Assembly: GCF_005405445.1 (NCBI RefSeq)
Contig: NZ_BJEB01000018.1
Span: 1 to 35,592, forward strand
Source of the DNA: Paucilactobacillus nenjiangensis
GTDB lineage: Bacteria; Bacillota; Bacilli; Lactobacillales; Lactobacillaceae
Direction: 5' to 3'
DNA: 35,592 nt
The notes beneath the pieces were generated by a model, which ran no database searches, was not told where the DNA came from, and saw only the letters and a program-made list of their open reading frames with translations. A program made the translations under genes and the position numbers. Below, one piece after another: positions 1 through 8,243 of this stretch. Numbering within the stretch: position 1 is the stretch's first letter; each line of letters opens with the position of its first letter.

Positions 1-3
1 AGT

Positions 4-47
4 TAAAGGGACTTTGGAGTGTTTTTCCAAAGTCCCTTTATTTTTTA
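4..47 (+). terminator. Rho-independent terminator of a gene left of the window
   Basis: A 15-bp perfect stem (positions 4-18 with 26-40) around a 7-nt loop is followed by TTTTTT. The T run is on the plus strand only, so it ends a rightward gene outside the window. That gene converges with the hrtRBA operon. Confidence 0.85.
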
Positions 48-96
48 TAGTCTGGAATTAGTTTTTTCCCAGCCACTTTTGTTTGTTAACAAGATA

Positions 97-782
97 CTAG
101 GCAAAGGTACCTGTGGAATTTTTAGTTAGGATACCATCACGAATTTCATAAATTTGATCTGCAAATTCATCTAATCGTACATCATGAGTCACCACCACGA
201 TTGCTTTATTACGTTCATGAGCTAATTGACGAAATAAGGCACCGACAATTTTGACGCGTTCAGTATCAAGTGCCGCGGTTGGCTCATCGGCTAAAATGAT
301 TTTGGGATTGGGATACAGTGCCCGGGCAATAGCAACGCGTTGCTGCTGGCCACCAGACAATTCTGCCGGGAATTTATGGGTAAAGTCTTGGATGCCGAGT
401 TGTTCTAATAATATGCCTAAATCTTCATGACTAAGGTTACCGGATTTTTTTACTTTATCTACTGTAAATTGGTCCGCAACCGTCAAGTGGGCAATAGGTG
501 ATAAGCTTGCAAGACGAATCCAATTGATTCCAACCGTAAACGGTCGCGATCATGTTTAGAAGTATCGTGATAGCTAGTACCATCGAAAAGGACTTCACCG
601 GACGTGGGGGTCAAAAGCCCACCGGCAATGGTTAAAAAAGTACTTTTGCCTGATCCGGATGGGCCCACAATTAAACTCAGAGTTCCGGGTTCAGCATCAA
701 AGCTAACATCATTTAATACTTGCACCCGAGCTGAATCGGTGCCGAAAAATTGATTAACATGTTGAAGTGATAAGACTGACAT
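97..782 (-). pseudogene. hrtA: HrtA-like haem exporter ATPase, frameshifted
   Basis: ATP-binding subunit of a MacB/LolD-like ABC exporter, split by one frameshift. The N-terminal part (483-782) has Walker A GPSGSGKST and runs to the Q-loop region ([12 protein letters not shown]), then hits TGA. The C-terminal part (97-486) begins in another frame with LTVADQF and carries signature [15 protein letters not shown], Walker [13 protein letters not shown] and the H-loop VVVTHD. Restoring one base in the minus-strand run CCCACTTGACG (about 487-492) gives the family-typical LLPYLTV, so a 1-nt deletion is the simplest explanation. Joined length is about 228 aa, normal for HrtA. The gene is last in the order regulator-permease-ATPase, the order of Lactococcus hrtRBA; the GGAGG ribosome site overlaps the permease stop. 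Inference: no functional ATPase is made unless the reading is wrong. Confidence 0.85.
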
Positions 783-787
783 AGTGA

Positions 788-1843
788 CTAACCTCCAATG
801 ACTGAAATAGGATCAACGCGTAAGACGGAACGAACCGGAATGAGTCCGCCAATAAGAGCCATAATCATTAACCCGACGCCAACGACGACCAAAATTGGAA
901 TATCAAAGGCTATTGGAACTGCTGATGGCATTGTGACTGCGGTTGCGATTGTAAGTAGGGTACTAATAATCAAACCGGATAAAACTAATAATAAGGATTG
1001 AGAAACAGTCGCACCTACGAGGACTTTGTTTGGAATTCCTTGTGCACGTAGTACTGCATAGTTGGGAAGCTTTTGTATGGTTAATATATACAGGAAGACT
1101 GCAATTACAATCAGTGAAATACCCATTAAAAAGGCAATCATCAGGCCGAAAGTTAGATTTTATGCAGAATATCCTGGCATTTTATTAATACAAGTCGATG
1201 TGGTGTATGTCTTGAGGGCAGTGTTGGAAGCTCGATAATGGATATCTTTAGACACTACTGCGCTAGCAATCGTTCCAGGGCTTAATTCTTTTAAAGTTGT
1301 CCAAGCGCTCAAGTTGCCATAAATCACAGGTGCGACATTCATCTTGGCATTTTTCGTAAAGCCAACGATTGTGTATTTAGTACTGTTGGAATTTAACTTA
1401 AAGGTGTCGCCTAGCTCGTAGCCTGCATCTTGAAAGGCAGTATCAACCACAACTTGATGATTATTTTGAGGTGAGTGACCTGTAGTTAATTTAATCGTTT
1501 TAGCCACAAATTGGTCGCTATCAAGGCCAATAAAAACACTAGAAATTCTTTCATGACTACTGGCTTTGGCAACAACGGAGGCTTGACCAACATAGGCTTC
1601 TTTGTCCGATAAAGTACCGGCTTGATTTTTAGTAATCAACGATTGACGCATGTCCACATTCGCATTAGCGTTGAGGGTTACATTTTGCACACCCCAAGAA
1701 TCAATGGCATCAGTATTTTCACGAGCCAAACCTAATGCAAGACTAGTTAAAATAAAAATTAAGTAGCTAATCAAGACAATCATGGCAATAATCATGCCAG
1801 ATCGTAGTTTTTCTTTGCGAATTTCTTTGAGTGCTAAATACAT
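788..1843 (-). pseudogene. hrtB: HrtB-like haem exporter permease, in-frame stop
   Basis: Permease of the FtsX/MacB fold, 351 codons, the usual HrtB length. Residues about 12-38 form the first membrane helix, followed by a large extracellular domain. Three more hydrophobic helices lie in the C-terminal part, which ends in the typical PVRSVLRVDPISVIGG. Codon 228 (1160-1162) is TAA, and the frame stays open on both sides: GYSA, stop, NLTFGLMIAFLMG. A CAA-to-TAA change would explain it. The N-terminus (MYLALKEIRKEKLRSGM, then GLARENTD) resembles HrtB proteins. Ribosome site AAGGAAG lies 14 nt or less after the regulator stop, so the two are co-transcribed. A shortened protein would lose the catalytically coupled helices. 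Start ATG is at 1841-1843. Confidence 0.85.
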
Positions 1844-1857
1844 ATGAAGGACTTCCT

Positions 1858-2373
1858 TTATAATTTATTCAGAGCATCTTCTAATTGAGTGAGTCGAACA
1901 GCTGCTTGCTCAGGGTCTAGCAATACGTCACGAAGTGTTTGGTGGGATAATACCTCAGCGGCCCAGTGATTGGCGCCATTAGTACCACTAATAATACGAC
2001 TGGCTTGCACACCAAATACGTTTTCGTTATGACTAAAATGCATGTAAATTAATTGTTTATATTTTGAGTCTTTGACTCCTAGTAAAAAGGTCCGAGTGGC
2101 AGCGATATAAGCTTTGGTTTCAACAGGACCATCTGAATCTAATCTAGGTAATCCGGCATGGATATCGCGCATAGCAATTCCAAAAAGATATGTGTAAGCA
2201 TCAGTTAGGTCAGTAAAATATTTATAAAATGCTCCACGGGCAATTTCTGCTTGTGAAACGATGCGAGCGACTTGTGCATCAGCCAACGGATATTGGCTAA
2301 ACTCGCTTAAAAGTGCTGTTTGAATACGTGTTTTTTTGTCGGCAGATAGGTGATCAAAAGTTGGTAATGTCAT
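1858..2373 (-). CDS. hrtR: TetR-family haem sensor regulator, HrtR-like
   Basis: 171-aa TetR-family repressor. The N-terminal helix-turn-helix (about residues 10-55) ends in the typical ARGAFYKYFTDLTDAY. Identification as HrtR rests on three things. It lies directly upstream of an HrtB/HrtA pair in the Lactococcus order. It has His at residue 72 (RDIHAGL), the position of one haem axial ligand of L. lactis HrtR; the second known ligand, His149, may correspond to His144 or His136 here. Two palindromes in its promoter contain TGACACAGTGTCA, which matches the HrtR operator core as I recall it. Expected role: repress the operon until haem binds. Start ATG at 2371-2373 follows AAGGAG by 9 nt. The gene looks intact although both targets downstream are broken. 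Confidence 0.8.
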   Translation of the reverse strand: MTLPTFDHLSADKKTRIQTALLSEFSQYPLADAQVARIVSQAEIARGAFYKYFTDLTDAYTYLFGIAMRDIHAGLPRLDSDGPVETKAYIAATRTFLLGVKDSKYKQLIYMHFSHNENVFGVQASRIISGTNGANHWAAEVLSHQTLRDVLLDPEQAAVRLTQLEDALNKL

Positions 2374-2399
2374 GAATACAAGCTCCTTTTTTGAAAAAG

Positions 2400-2412
2400 T
2401 GACACGGTGTCA
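2400..2412. promoter_or_regulatory. HrtR-type operator, proximal
   Basis: Palindrome TGACACGGTGTCA, 27 bp upstream of the hrtR start codon. It differs from its partner at 2435-2447 by one central base. It lies within the predicted transcribed leader. Confidence 0.75.
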
Positions 2413-2420
2413 ATAAAATG

Positions 2421-2448
2421 AGCGTATCATAAAGTGACACAGTGTCAA
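2421..2448 (-). promoter_or_regulatory. hrtRBA promoter
   Basis: On the minus strand a perfect -35 TTGACA (2443-2448) is followed by 16 bp and a weak -10 TACGCT (2421-2426). The distal operator overlaps the -35, as expected for repression. Confidence 0.55.
2435..2447. promoter_or_regulatory. HrtR-type operator, distal
   Basis: Palindrome TGACACAGTGTCA overlapping the -35 element. The arms and centre agree with the L. lactis HrtR target as remembered (ATGACACAGTGTCAT). With 2400-2412 this makes a two-site operator with 35 bp between equivalent bases. Confidence 0.8.
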
Positions 2449-2589
2449 TGTTTATTGATAAATATGTACGGTTCGAATAATCTTTGGTGATTTTGACTAA
2501 TGATTATCACTTCAATTTTTTAATTATTACTTCTATTTTTTATATGGAATAGTTCATATTTAATTCATAGTCGGGCGTTATAGTATTTA

Positions 2590-2706
2590 CATACCAAATA
2601 AACCTCTTTTCAATTACTCCTCCCAAAGTATTGAAAACCGTAGCTGAAATTCAGCTATGTCCTACTCCTAAGAAACGACCAACTTTAAATTAGCTGGTCG
2701 TTTTTT
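2590..2706 (+). ncRNA. Candidate small RNA with C-rich anti-Shine-Dalgarno loops
   Basis: This stretch lies in the 426-nt gene-free gap between hrtR and the ABC operon. It ends in a clear terminator yet contains no ORF with a ribosome site on the plus strand. It holds ACTCCTCCC (2616-2624) and CCTACTCC (2661-2668), both complementary to Shine-Dalgarno sequences and unpaired in my hand folding, separated by a hairpin TAGCTGAA/TTCAGCTA (2641-2657). A promoter is uncertain: TTCATA (2564-2569) with TTACAT 17 bp later, or TATAGT at 2579-2584. The 5' end is therefore a guess. Alternative: the terminator only insulates the neighbouring operon. Confidence 0.35.
2673..2706 (+). terminator. Rho-independent terminator
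   Basis: Stem AAACGACCA (2673-2681) with TGGTCGTTT (2695-2703), continuing into a T run. It sits just upstream of the promoter at 2715 and ends a plus-strand transcript for which no protein gene is visible. Confidence 0.75.
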
Positions 2707-2714
2707 GTTATGTC

Positions 2715-2743
2715 TTGACGGATAAAAATAATTACGTTATATT
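2715..2743 (+). promoter_or_regulatory. Promoter of the ABC-TetR-ATPase operon
   Basis: TTGACG (2715-2720), 17-bp spacer, TATATT (2738-2743): near-consensus housekeeping promoter. Predicted start of transcription is near 2750, directly before a palindromic operator. Confidence 0.75.
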
Positions 2744-2756
2744 TTAACTAAATTAG

Positions 2757-2772
2757 GTGAGTGATTACTCAC
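2757..2772. promoter_or_regulatory. Palindromic operator, probably for the operon's own TetR
   Basis: GTGAGT-gatt-ACTCAC is a perfect 6-4-6 inverted repeat just downstream of the predicted transcription start. Its position suits a repressor. The obvious candidate is the TetR protein encoded at 4707-5381 in the same run. A single half site (GTGAGTAAG) also occurs near 5381-5389. Confidence 0.6.
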
Positions 2773-2799
2773 TTATCAAAAATGATAGGGGTTGAAATC

Positions 2800-3519
2800 A
2801 TGGATACTGCAATTTCGTTAACGCATTTAGTAAAAAAATTTGGTAATCAAACGGTTTTAAAAGATGTTAATTTTAATGTTGAATCTGGACAAATTGTCGG
2901 ACTGATTGGTCCCTCTGGATCAGGAAAATCGACGGTTATTAAGATTGCTTTGGGGATGGAAGTCAGTGATGGTGGTAACGCCGAGGTATTAGGTAAGACC
3001 ATGCCTAACCGTCAATTATTAGGACAAATTGGCTATATGGCTCAGTCAGATGCCTTGTACGATTCGTTATCCGGCTATGAAAATTTGAAATTTTTCGCCC
3101 AAATGAAGGGTATTTCCAAAGCGAATGTTCAGACCGAGATTGAACACGTCACACAGGTCGTTGATTTACAAGATGACATAAAAAAGCGTGTTAGTGGGTA
3201 CTCGGGTGGGATGCAGCGTCGGTTATCATTGGCCATTGCGTTATTAGGAAAACCTGAACTATTAGTTCTGGATGAACCAACAGTCGGAATCGACCCAGCC
3301 TTACGACGCAAAGTTTGGACTGAATTGAAAGCTATCCGGGAACAAGGGCGTTCCATTTTAATTACCACGCATGTGATGTCTGAAGCAGAACAAGTTGATC
3401 AAGTGACACTGCTATTAGGTGGTAAGGTGATTGCATTTGATACGCCTTCTCAACTGAAAGAACAATATCAAGTGTCATCCATTGAAGATGCCTTTTTGAA
3501 AGCAGAGGGGGAATTATAA
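2800..3519 (+). CDS. ABC-2 type exporter, ATP-binding subunit
   Basis: 239-aa ATPase of the DrrA/CcmA-like group that pairs with ABC-2 membrane proteins. Visible motifs: Walker A GPSGSGKST, Q-loop at YMAQSD, signature VSGYSGGMQRRLSLAIAL, Walker B LLVLDEPTVGID, H-loop ILITTHVMSEAEQ. I chose ATG 2800 because AGGGG lies 8 nt before it and the alignment to the family begins there; an upstream in-frame GTG at 2761 falls inside the operator. The last base of its stop codon region overlaps the permease start, so the two are translationally coupled. Substrate cannot be read from the sequence; drugs, antimicrobial peptides or lipids are usual for this group. Likely self-controlled by the downstream TetR protein. 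Confidence 0.9.
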   Translation: MDTAISLTHLVKKFGNQTVLKDVNFNVESGQIVGLIGPSGSGKSTVIKIALGMEVSDGGNAEVLGKTMPNRQLLGQIGYMAQSDALYDSLSGYENLKFFAQMKGISKANVQTEIEHVTQVVDLQDDIKKRVSGYSGGMQRRLSLAIALLGKPELLVLDEPTVGIDPALRRKVWTELKAIREQGRSILITTHVMSEAEQVDQVTLLLGGKVIAFDTPSQLKEQYQVSSIEDAFLKAEGEL

Positions 3520-4616
3520 TGCGTACACTAGCCATTATGAATCGTGTGATTAAAGAATTACTACGTGATAAGCGAACATTGGCCTTGATGTTCTTAGCAC
3601 CGATTTTAATTTTATTTATGCTGAAATTAATGTTTGATACAAATTCCACGACCAATGTGACGATTGCGACGGTTGATTTGGATGGCGGAATTCGTACTGA
3701 ATTAAATGATGCCAAACATGTCAGTGCCAAAGATTATACTTCATTGAAAAGTGCTAAAGCAGCGTTGAAAGACGAAAAGGTTGACGCAATTGTTAAACAG
3801 AATGGTTCAACGTACGATATCACTTACGCTAATACTGACTCGAGCAAAACAACGGCGACTAAAATGGCCTTTAAAAATGCTGTGACAACCAACAGCATTA
3901 CTCAAATGAAATCGACAATTGCTTTATTGGCAAAACAAAGTGGGGCCAGGGTTCAAACTGCCAACGGTGCAACCATGCAGGTGCACAATCATTATAATTA
4001 CGGTGATGCAGATACTGGCTTTTTTGCTAAAATTATTCCGCTGTTAATTGGATTCTTTGTTTTTTTCTTTGTCTTCTTAATTCCCGGAATGGCGTTACTT
4101 AAGGAACGTTCAACGGGTACGTTAGATCGATTGCTTGCCACACCAGTCAAACGTTCAGAAATTGTGTTTGGTTATATGCTGAGTTATGGTATTTTGGCAA
4201 TCATACAGACCGCCATTATTGTGGTGGTGGCAGTTTGGTTATTGGATATTGAAGTAGTGGGCAATATTTTCAGTGTGATGTTTGTCAATATTATTTTGGC
4301 TTTTGTCGCGTTAGCGTTTGGGATTTTAATGTCAACGTTTGCCCGTTCAGAATTCCAAATGATGCAATTTATTCCAATCATTGTTATGCCACAAATCTTT
4401 TTCTCAGGGATTATCCCGTTAGACTCAATGGCGACATGGGTGCAATCAATCGCATATATTTTGCCAATTAAATATGCAGGAGATGCTCAATCGCAGATTA
4501 TTTTGCATGGTAATTCAATCTTTAATTTAGGGTTAGATATTGGAGTCTTATTGATTTTTATTATCGTGCTCACTACACTGAATATTGTGGGTATGAAACG
4601 TTATCGTAAGGCCTAA
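3519..4616 (+). CDS. ABC-2 type exporter, permease subunit
   Basis: 365-aa ABC-2 membrane protein (ABC2_membrane_3-like). One helix at about residues 22-40 is followed by an extracellular segment (about 45-165) and then five hydrophobic helices from about 170 to 360. The conserved stretch FLIPGMALLKERSTGTLDRLLATPVKRSEIV marks the family (only part quoted here matters: ERSTGTLDRLLATP). ATG overlaps the TAA of the ATPase. It should form a homodimer with two copies of the ATPase and export an unknown substrate. Ends with TAA at 4614-4616; a 90-nt gap with no clear terminator separates it from the regulator. Confidence 0.88.
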   Translation: MRTLAIMNRVIKELLRDKRTLALMFLAPILILFMLKLMFDTNSTTNVTIATVDLDGGIRTELNDAKHVSAKDYTSLKSAKAALKDEKVDAIVKQNGSTYDITYANTDSSKTTATKMAFKNAVTTNSITQMKSTIALLAKQSGARVQTANGATMQVHNHYNYGDADTGFFAKIIPLLIGFFVFFFVFLIPGMALLKERSTGTLDRLLATPVKRSEIVFGYMLSYGILAIIQTAIIVVVAVWLLDIEVVGNIFSVMFVNIILAFVALAFGILMSTFARSEFQMMQFIPIIVMPQIFFSGIIPLDSMATWVQSIAYILPIKYAGDAQSQIILHGNSIFNLGLDIGVLLIFIIVLTTLNIVGMKRYRKA

Positions 4617-4706
4617 CGTAGATTGAAAAATAATAAAAAATTTAGTTCTGATTGGTAACTTGGAGAGTAAACGATTAAAATTAAGGTACAGATAAAAGGT
4701 GAAAAA

Positions 4707-5381
4707 ATGACTGCTGAAATTTATGTAAATTATCAAGAAATGCTGGCTAAACAGGATATGCCAAAAGGTCGGCGTAAGGTGTTGTTAACGGGAATCGAAT
4801 TGTTTGCTGAAAATGGGTTTGATGGCACCTCAACTTCTCAAATCGCTAATGAGGCGGGGGTCAGCCAGGCTACAATTTTCAAATATTTTAAAACCAAAAA
4901 GGATTTACTGATTGCAATCGTGTCACCAATTGTAGAACAACTTTTTCCGGTTTATCGAGATGAATTTTTCGGCAATTTACAACATCAAACGGATGTTCAA
5001 AAGCTCATTCATTTCATTGTTTATGATCGATTTGAATTTATCAGTCAAAATGCTGAAATTGTGAAGATATTATTGACGGAGCTGCTAACTGACAAAGAGT
5101 TAATTCCTAAAGTTGCGAATGTCATTATCGGGACTGACGATGACCAAAAAGCAGAAAAAGGGATTGCTGCCACCTTAGGTCAACAAATAACAGAATTGCA
5201 GCAGCGGGGTGAAATTTATGATGATTTAGCATTACTCGACATTGGCCGTACCATTGTCGGTCAGTTATTTGCTTATTTCTTCCAAACAGAAGTTTTGATG
5301 GCTCAAATGCAAGCCAATGAACCCAGGGATTTGTCACAAATTGAACAACAAATTCTTCGAGCGATTAGTCCCAAATATTAG
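4707..5381 (+). CDS. TetR/AcrR-family transcriptional regulator
   Basis: 224-aa regulator. The helix-turn-helix lies at about residues 22-66 (GIELFAENGFDGTSTSQIA, then AGVSQATIFKYFKTKKDLL), a classic TetR N-terminus. The ligand domain (about 70-224) is not recognisable. Start ATG follows AAAGGTGA. It is embedded between an exporter and a P-type ATPase on the same strand, and the operon's promoter carries a TetR-like palindrome, so an autoregulating repressor is the simplest reading. A weak internal promoter (TTGGTA 4652, TAAAAT 4676, 18-bp spacer) may give it extra transcription. Confidence 0.88.
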   Translation: MTAEIYVNYQEMLAKQDMPKGRRKVLLTGIELFAENGFDGTSTSQIANEAGVSQATIFKYFKTKKDLLIAIVSPIVEQLFPVYRDEFFGNLQHQTDVQKLIHFIVYDRFEFISQNAEIVKILLTELLTDKELIPKVANVIIGTDDDQKAEKGIAATLGQQITELQQRGEIYDDLALLDIGRTIVGQLFAYFFQTEVLMAQMQANEPRDLSQIEQQILRAISPKY

Positions 5382-5402
5382 TGAGTAAGGTAGGCGATCG
5401 GT

Positions 5403-8144
5403 ATGTTTAAACATAAAATTGATTTAAAATCAGCGTCGCAAGACACCATCAATGCATTAATTGATGATTTAAATACGACGACTCGAGGGATTTCATCAGC
5501 GGAAGCTGCGGCCAGGTTGGAACAAACTGGTCCGAATGAAATTCAACAAGCGGTCGGTGAATCACAATTTAAAATGTTGATGAAAAACTTTATTTCGTTG
5601 ATGGCAATTTTATTGTGGGTTGGTGGTATTATCGCTATTTTAGCGGGGATGACCGAACTGGGTCTTGCGATTTGGGCAGTTAATATTATTAATGGTGGCT
5701 TTAGTTTTTGGCAGGAACGGTCTGCACAACGAGCCACTTCTGCGCTGAAAAAAATGTTACCGACTTATGTCCACGTTTATCGCGATGACAAATTGATTAA
5801 ACTAGAAGCTCGCGATTTAGTTCCGGGGGATGTCTTTAATTTACAAGCCGGTGACAGTGTATCAGCCGACGCTCGGTTAATAACTGCCACGTCATTGGAA
5901 GTTGATCAATCTTCATTAACAGGAGAAACGGTCCCTGAAGATAAACAAGTAACATTCATCCCGGGAGAAGGTAAGTATTCTGAAAGTAATTTGATTTACG
6001 CGGGCACAACCGTTGGAGCTGGAACCGCCACAGCAGTCGCCTTTCGAACAGGAATGCAAACTGAATTTGGACAAATTGCTGAACTGACGGAAAATTCGAA
6101 AGAAGAAGTTACCCCTTTACAACAAGAACTAGATCGGCTGACTAAGCAATTATCCATGATTGCGATTGCGATTGGGATTTTGTTTTTCATTTTAGCCGTG
6201 ACCATTGTGCACTATCCAGTGGCGAAATCATTTATTTTTGCCTTAGGGATGATTGTGGCCTTTATCCCAGAAGGATTATTACCAACGGTGACGTTGTCGT
6301 TAGCTCAAGGTGTACAACGAATGGCGAAACGTCATGCATTAGTTAAAAACTTGAACAGTGTGGAAACCCTAGGTGAAACGACCGTTATTTGTTCAGATAA
6401 AACGGGGACGTTAACTCAAAATCAAATGACCGTGACCAATATCATTTTACCTAACCGGGAATTTGAAGTGACGGGTCGTGGATACGTCAATAATGGGAAA
6501 GTTAAATTTAATGGTGCAGATGTAGATTTAACAGCCCATCCCCAGTTAAATAAGCTCCTTCAAATCTCAGCTTTAGATAACGACACTCGAGTACAGACCG
6601 ATGACAAATCTGTTGGGAAAATTTTGGGTACCCCTACCGAAGCAGCACTGATTGTGTTGGCGAAAAAAGCGGGTATTAGTGCGGATGAATTGAGTCATCA
6701 ATATCGGCGCCTGAAGGAATATACGTTTGATTCTAGCCGTAAGAGAATGTCGACGATTAACCAAATTGATTCCAAAAAAGAAATCTTTACTAAAGGTGGC
6801 CTCGATGAAGTCATTGGACAATGTGATTTTGTTTTAGATGGAGATACGATACGGCCTATTCAAGACAGTGACAGAGTGACTGCTAAGGATGCTGAGAAAA
6901 AGTATGCTGCGCAAGGTTTGCGCAGTTTAGCTATGGCTTATCGTGAAGTGACCGAAGATATTGATAATTTACAGATGGCCCAAGCCGAAGCTAAATTGAT
7001 TTATGTGGGACAAGCGGTAATGATGGATCCACCGCGTCCTGAAGTGTTTGATGCAATTAAAAAATGTAAAACTGCTCAAATTCGAATCATCATGGTGACT
7101 GGAGACAGTGCGTTAACTGCCAAAAGCATCGGACAAACAATTGGAATTGTTGGTGATGGGGTTCGAGTTATTACTGGTGATGAACTAGATGCCATGAGCA
7201 ATGAAGAGTTGAAGGTTGCCGTTAAACAAGAGGTAATTTTTGCGCGGGTAGCGCCGGAACACAAATTTCGGATTGTCTCTACCTTGCAAACTATGGGTGA
7301 AGTGGTTGCTTCTACCGGTGATGGAGTTAATGACGCCCCAGCACTTAAAAAGGCGGATATCGGAGTGGCAATGGGAGTCACAGGGACTGATGTGGCGAAA
7401 GATGCCGCTGACATGATTTTGACTGATGATAATTTTGTCTCGATTGTTTCCGCTATTGAAGAAGGCCGTGCCGTCTATAGCAATATTCAAAAGTTCTTGC
7501 TATACATCCTGACAAGTAACGTCGGCGAGGCAATGCCATCAGTGCTATTTTTGCTGAGTCGAGGTCTAATTCCATTACCATTAACTGTGATGCAGATTTT
7601 GACCATCGATATTGGTACAGATATGTTACCTGCGCTAGGATTAGGTTCTGAAAAGCCAGAGCCCGGGATTATGAACAAAGCACCGCGTAATCCAAAAGAT
7701 CATCTGATGAGCAAAAATGTATTATGGCGTGCCTTTGGTTGGTACGGAATGATTGGTGCGGCAGTCTCAATTGGCGGATACTTCTGGATTAATCATTTAC
7801 ATGGTTGGCCAGATGTTAGTTTGGCCGCAGCTGGGCCAGTTTATGCTGAAGCCACAACGATGACGTTAGCAGCAATCATCTTCAGTCAAATAGCGAGTGT
7901 GATGAATAGTCGCAGCCAAAAAGCCTCAGTTTTCAAATTAGGAGTCTTCAGTAACCATAAAATTAATTTTGGTATTTTAGTGGAGATTCTCATTTTATTA
8001 ATGTTGATGTATGTAGCCCCTCTCCGTGAAGTGTTTGGCACCACTACCTTGCAGTGGCAAGCATGGCTCTACTTAATTGTGTTACCTATCCCAATTGTGT
8101 TAATTGAAAATTTACGAAAAATAATTGCATATGGGAAGCGCTAA
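5403..8144 (+). CDS. P2-type cation-transporting ATPase
   Basis: 913-aa P-type ATPase, full length, about ten membrane helices. Domains in order: cation ATPase N-terminal domain (about 1-75), helices 1-2, actuator with LTGETVPE (Thr/Glu form of TGES), helices 3-4 with PEGLLPTVTLSLA, phosphorylation site DKTGTLTQN with Asp332, nucleotide domain, hinge TGDGVNDAPALKKADIG, then six C-terminal helices. The PEGLL..TVT and VKNLNSVETLG segments resemble the IIC (Na+/K+, H+/K+) group more than the SERCA PEGLP form, but bacterial members of this group are poorly assigned. Substrate is therefore open: Na+, K+, H+ or Ca2+. It begins 21 nt after the TetR stop with AAGGTAGG as ribosome site and probably shares its operon. 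Ends at a terminator. Confidence 0.88.
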   Translation: MFKHKIDLKSASQDTINALIDDLNTTTRGISSAEAAARLEQTGPNEIQQAVGESQFKMLMKNFISLMAILLWVGGIIAILAGMTELGLAIWAVNIINGGFSFWQERSAQRATSALKKMLPTYVHVYRDDKLIKLEARDLVPGDVFNLQAGDSVSADARLITATSLEVDQSSLTGETVPEDKQVTFIPGEGKYSESNLIYAGTTVGAGTATAVAFRTGMQTEFGQIAELTENSKEEVTPLQQELDRLTKQLSMIAIAIGILFFILAVTIVHYPVAKSFIFALGMIVAFIPEGLLPTVTLSLAQGVQRMAKRHALVKNLNSVETLGETTVICSDKTGTLTQNQMTVTNIILPNREFEVTGRGYVNNGKVKFNGADVDLTAHPQLNKLLQISALDNDTRVQTDDKSVGKILGTPTEAALIVLAKKAGISADELSHQYRRLKEYTFDSSRKRMSTINQIDSKKEIFTKGGLDEVIGQCDFVLDGDTIRPIQDSDRVTAKDAEKKYAAQGLRSLAMAYREVTEDIDNLQMAQAEAKLIYVGQAVMMDPPRPEVFDAIKKCKTAQIRIIMVTGDSALTAKSIGQTIGIVGDGVRVITGDELDAMSNEELKVAVKQEVIFARVAPEHKFRIVSTLQTMGEVVASTGDGVNDAPALKKADIGVAMGVTGTDVAKDAADMILTDDNFVSIVSAIEEGRAVYSNIQKFLLYILTSNVGEAMPSVLFLLSRGLIPLPLTVMQILTIDIGTDMLPALGLGSEKPEPGIMNKAPRNPKDHLMSKNVLWRAFGWYGMIGAAVSIGGYFWINHLHGWPDVSLAAAGPVYAEATTMTLAAIIFSQIASVMNSRSQKASVFKLGVFSNHKINFGILVEILILLMLMYVAPLREVFGTTTLQWQAWLYLIVLPIPIVLIENLRKIIAYGKR

Positions 8145-8158
8145 ACATCAATAATTTC

Positions 8159-8204
8159 ATAACGCAAATTGGTTTGTTTTTAAATCGATTTGCGTTATTT
8201 TAAT
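8159..8204 (+). terminator. Terminator after the P-type ATPase gene
   Basis: Stem ATAACGCAAAT (8159-8169) with ATTTGCGTTAT (8188-8198), then a T-rich stretch. An 18-nt loop makes it weaker than most here. Confidence 0.65.
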
Positions 8205-8243
8205 GAAGTGAAATAATACTCATTAATCTTGGGAGGAAAAATA

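Noticed and set aside
483..500. Programmed ribosomal frameshift in hrtA
   Set aside because: No slippery heptamer, stimulatory structure or internal ribosome site at the junction; the sequence is explained by one lost base, and the partner gene is broken too.
798..1001. Plus-strand 67-aa ORF inside hrtB
   Set aside because: Antisense reading of the permease coding strand without its own ribosome site.
2761..2799. Upstream GTG start for the ABC-2 ATPase
   Set aside because: It falls within the palindromic operator and lacks a ribosome site; ATG 2800 has AGGGG at the right distance.
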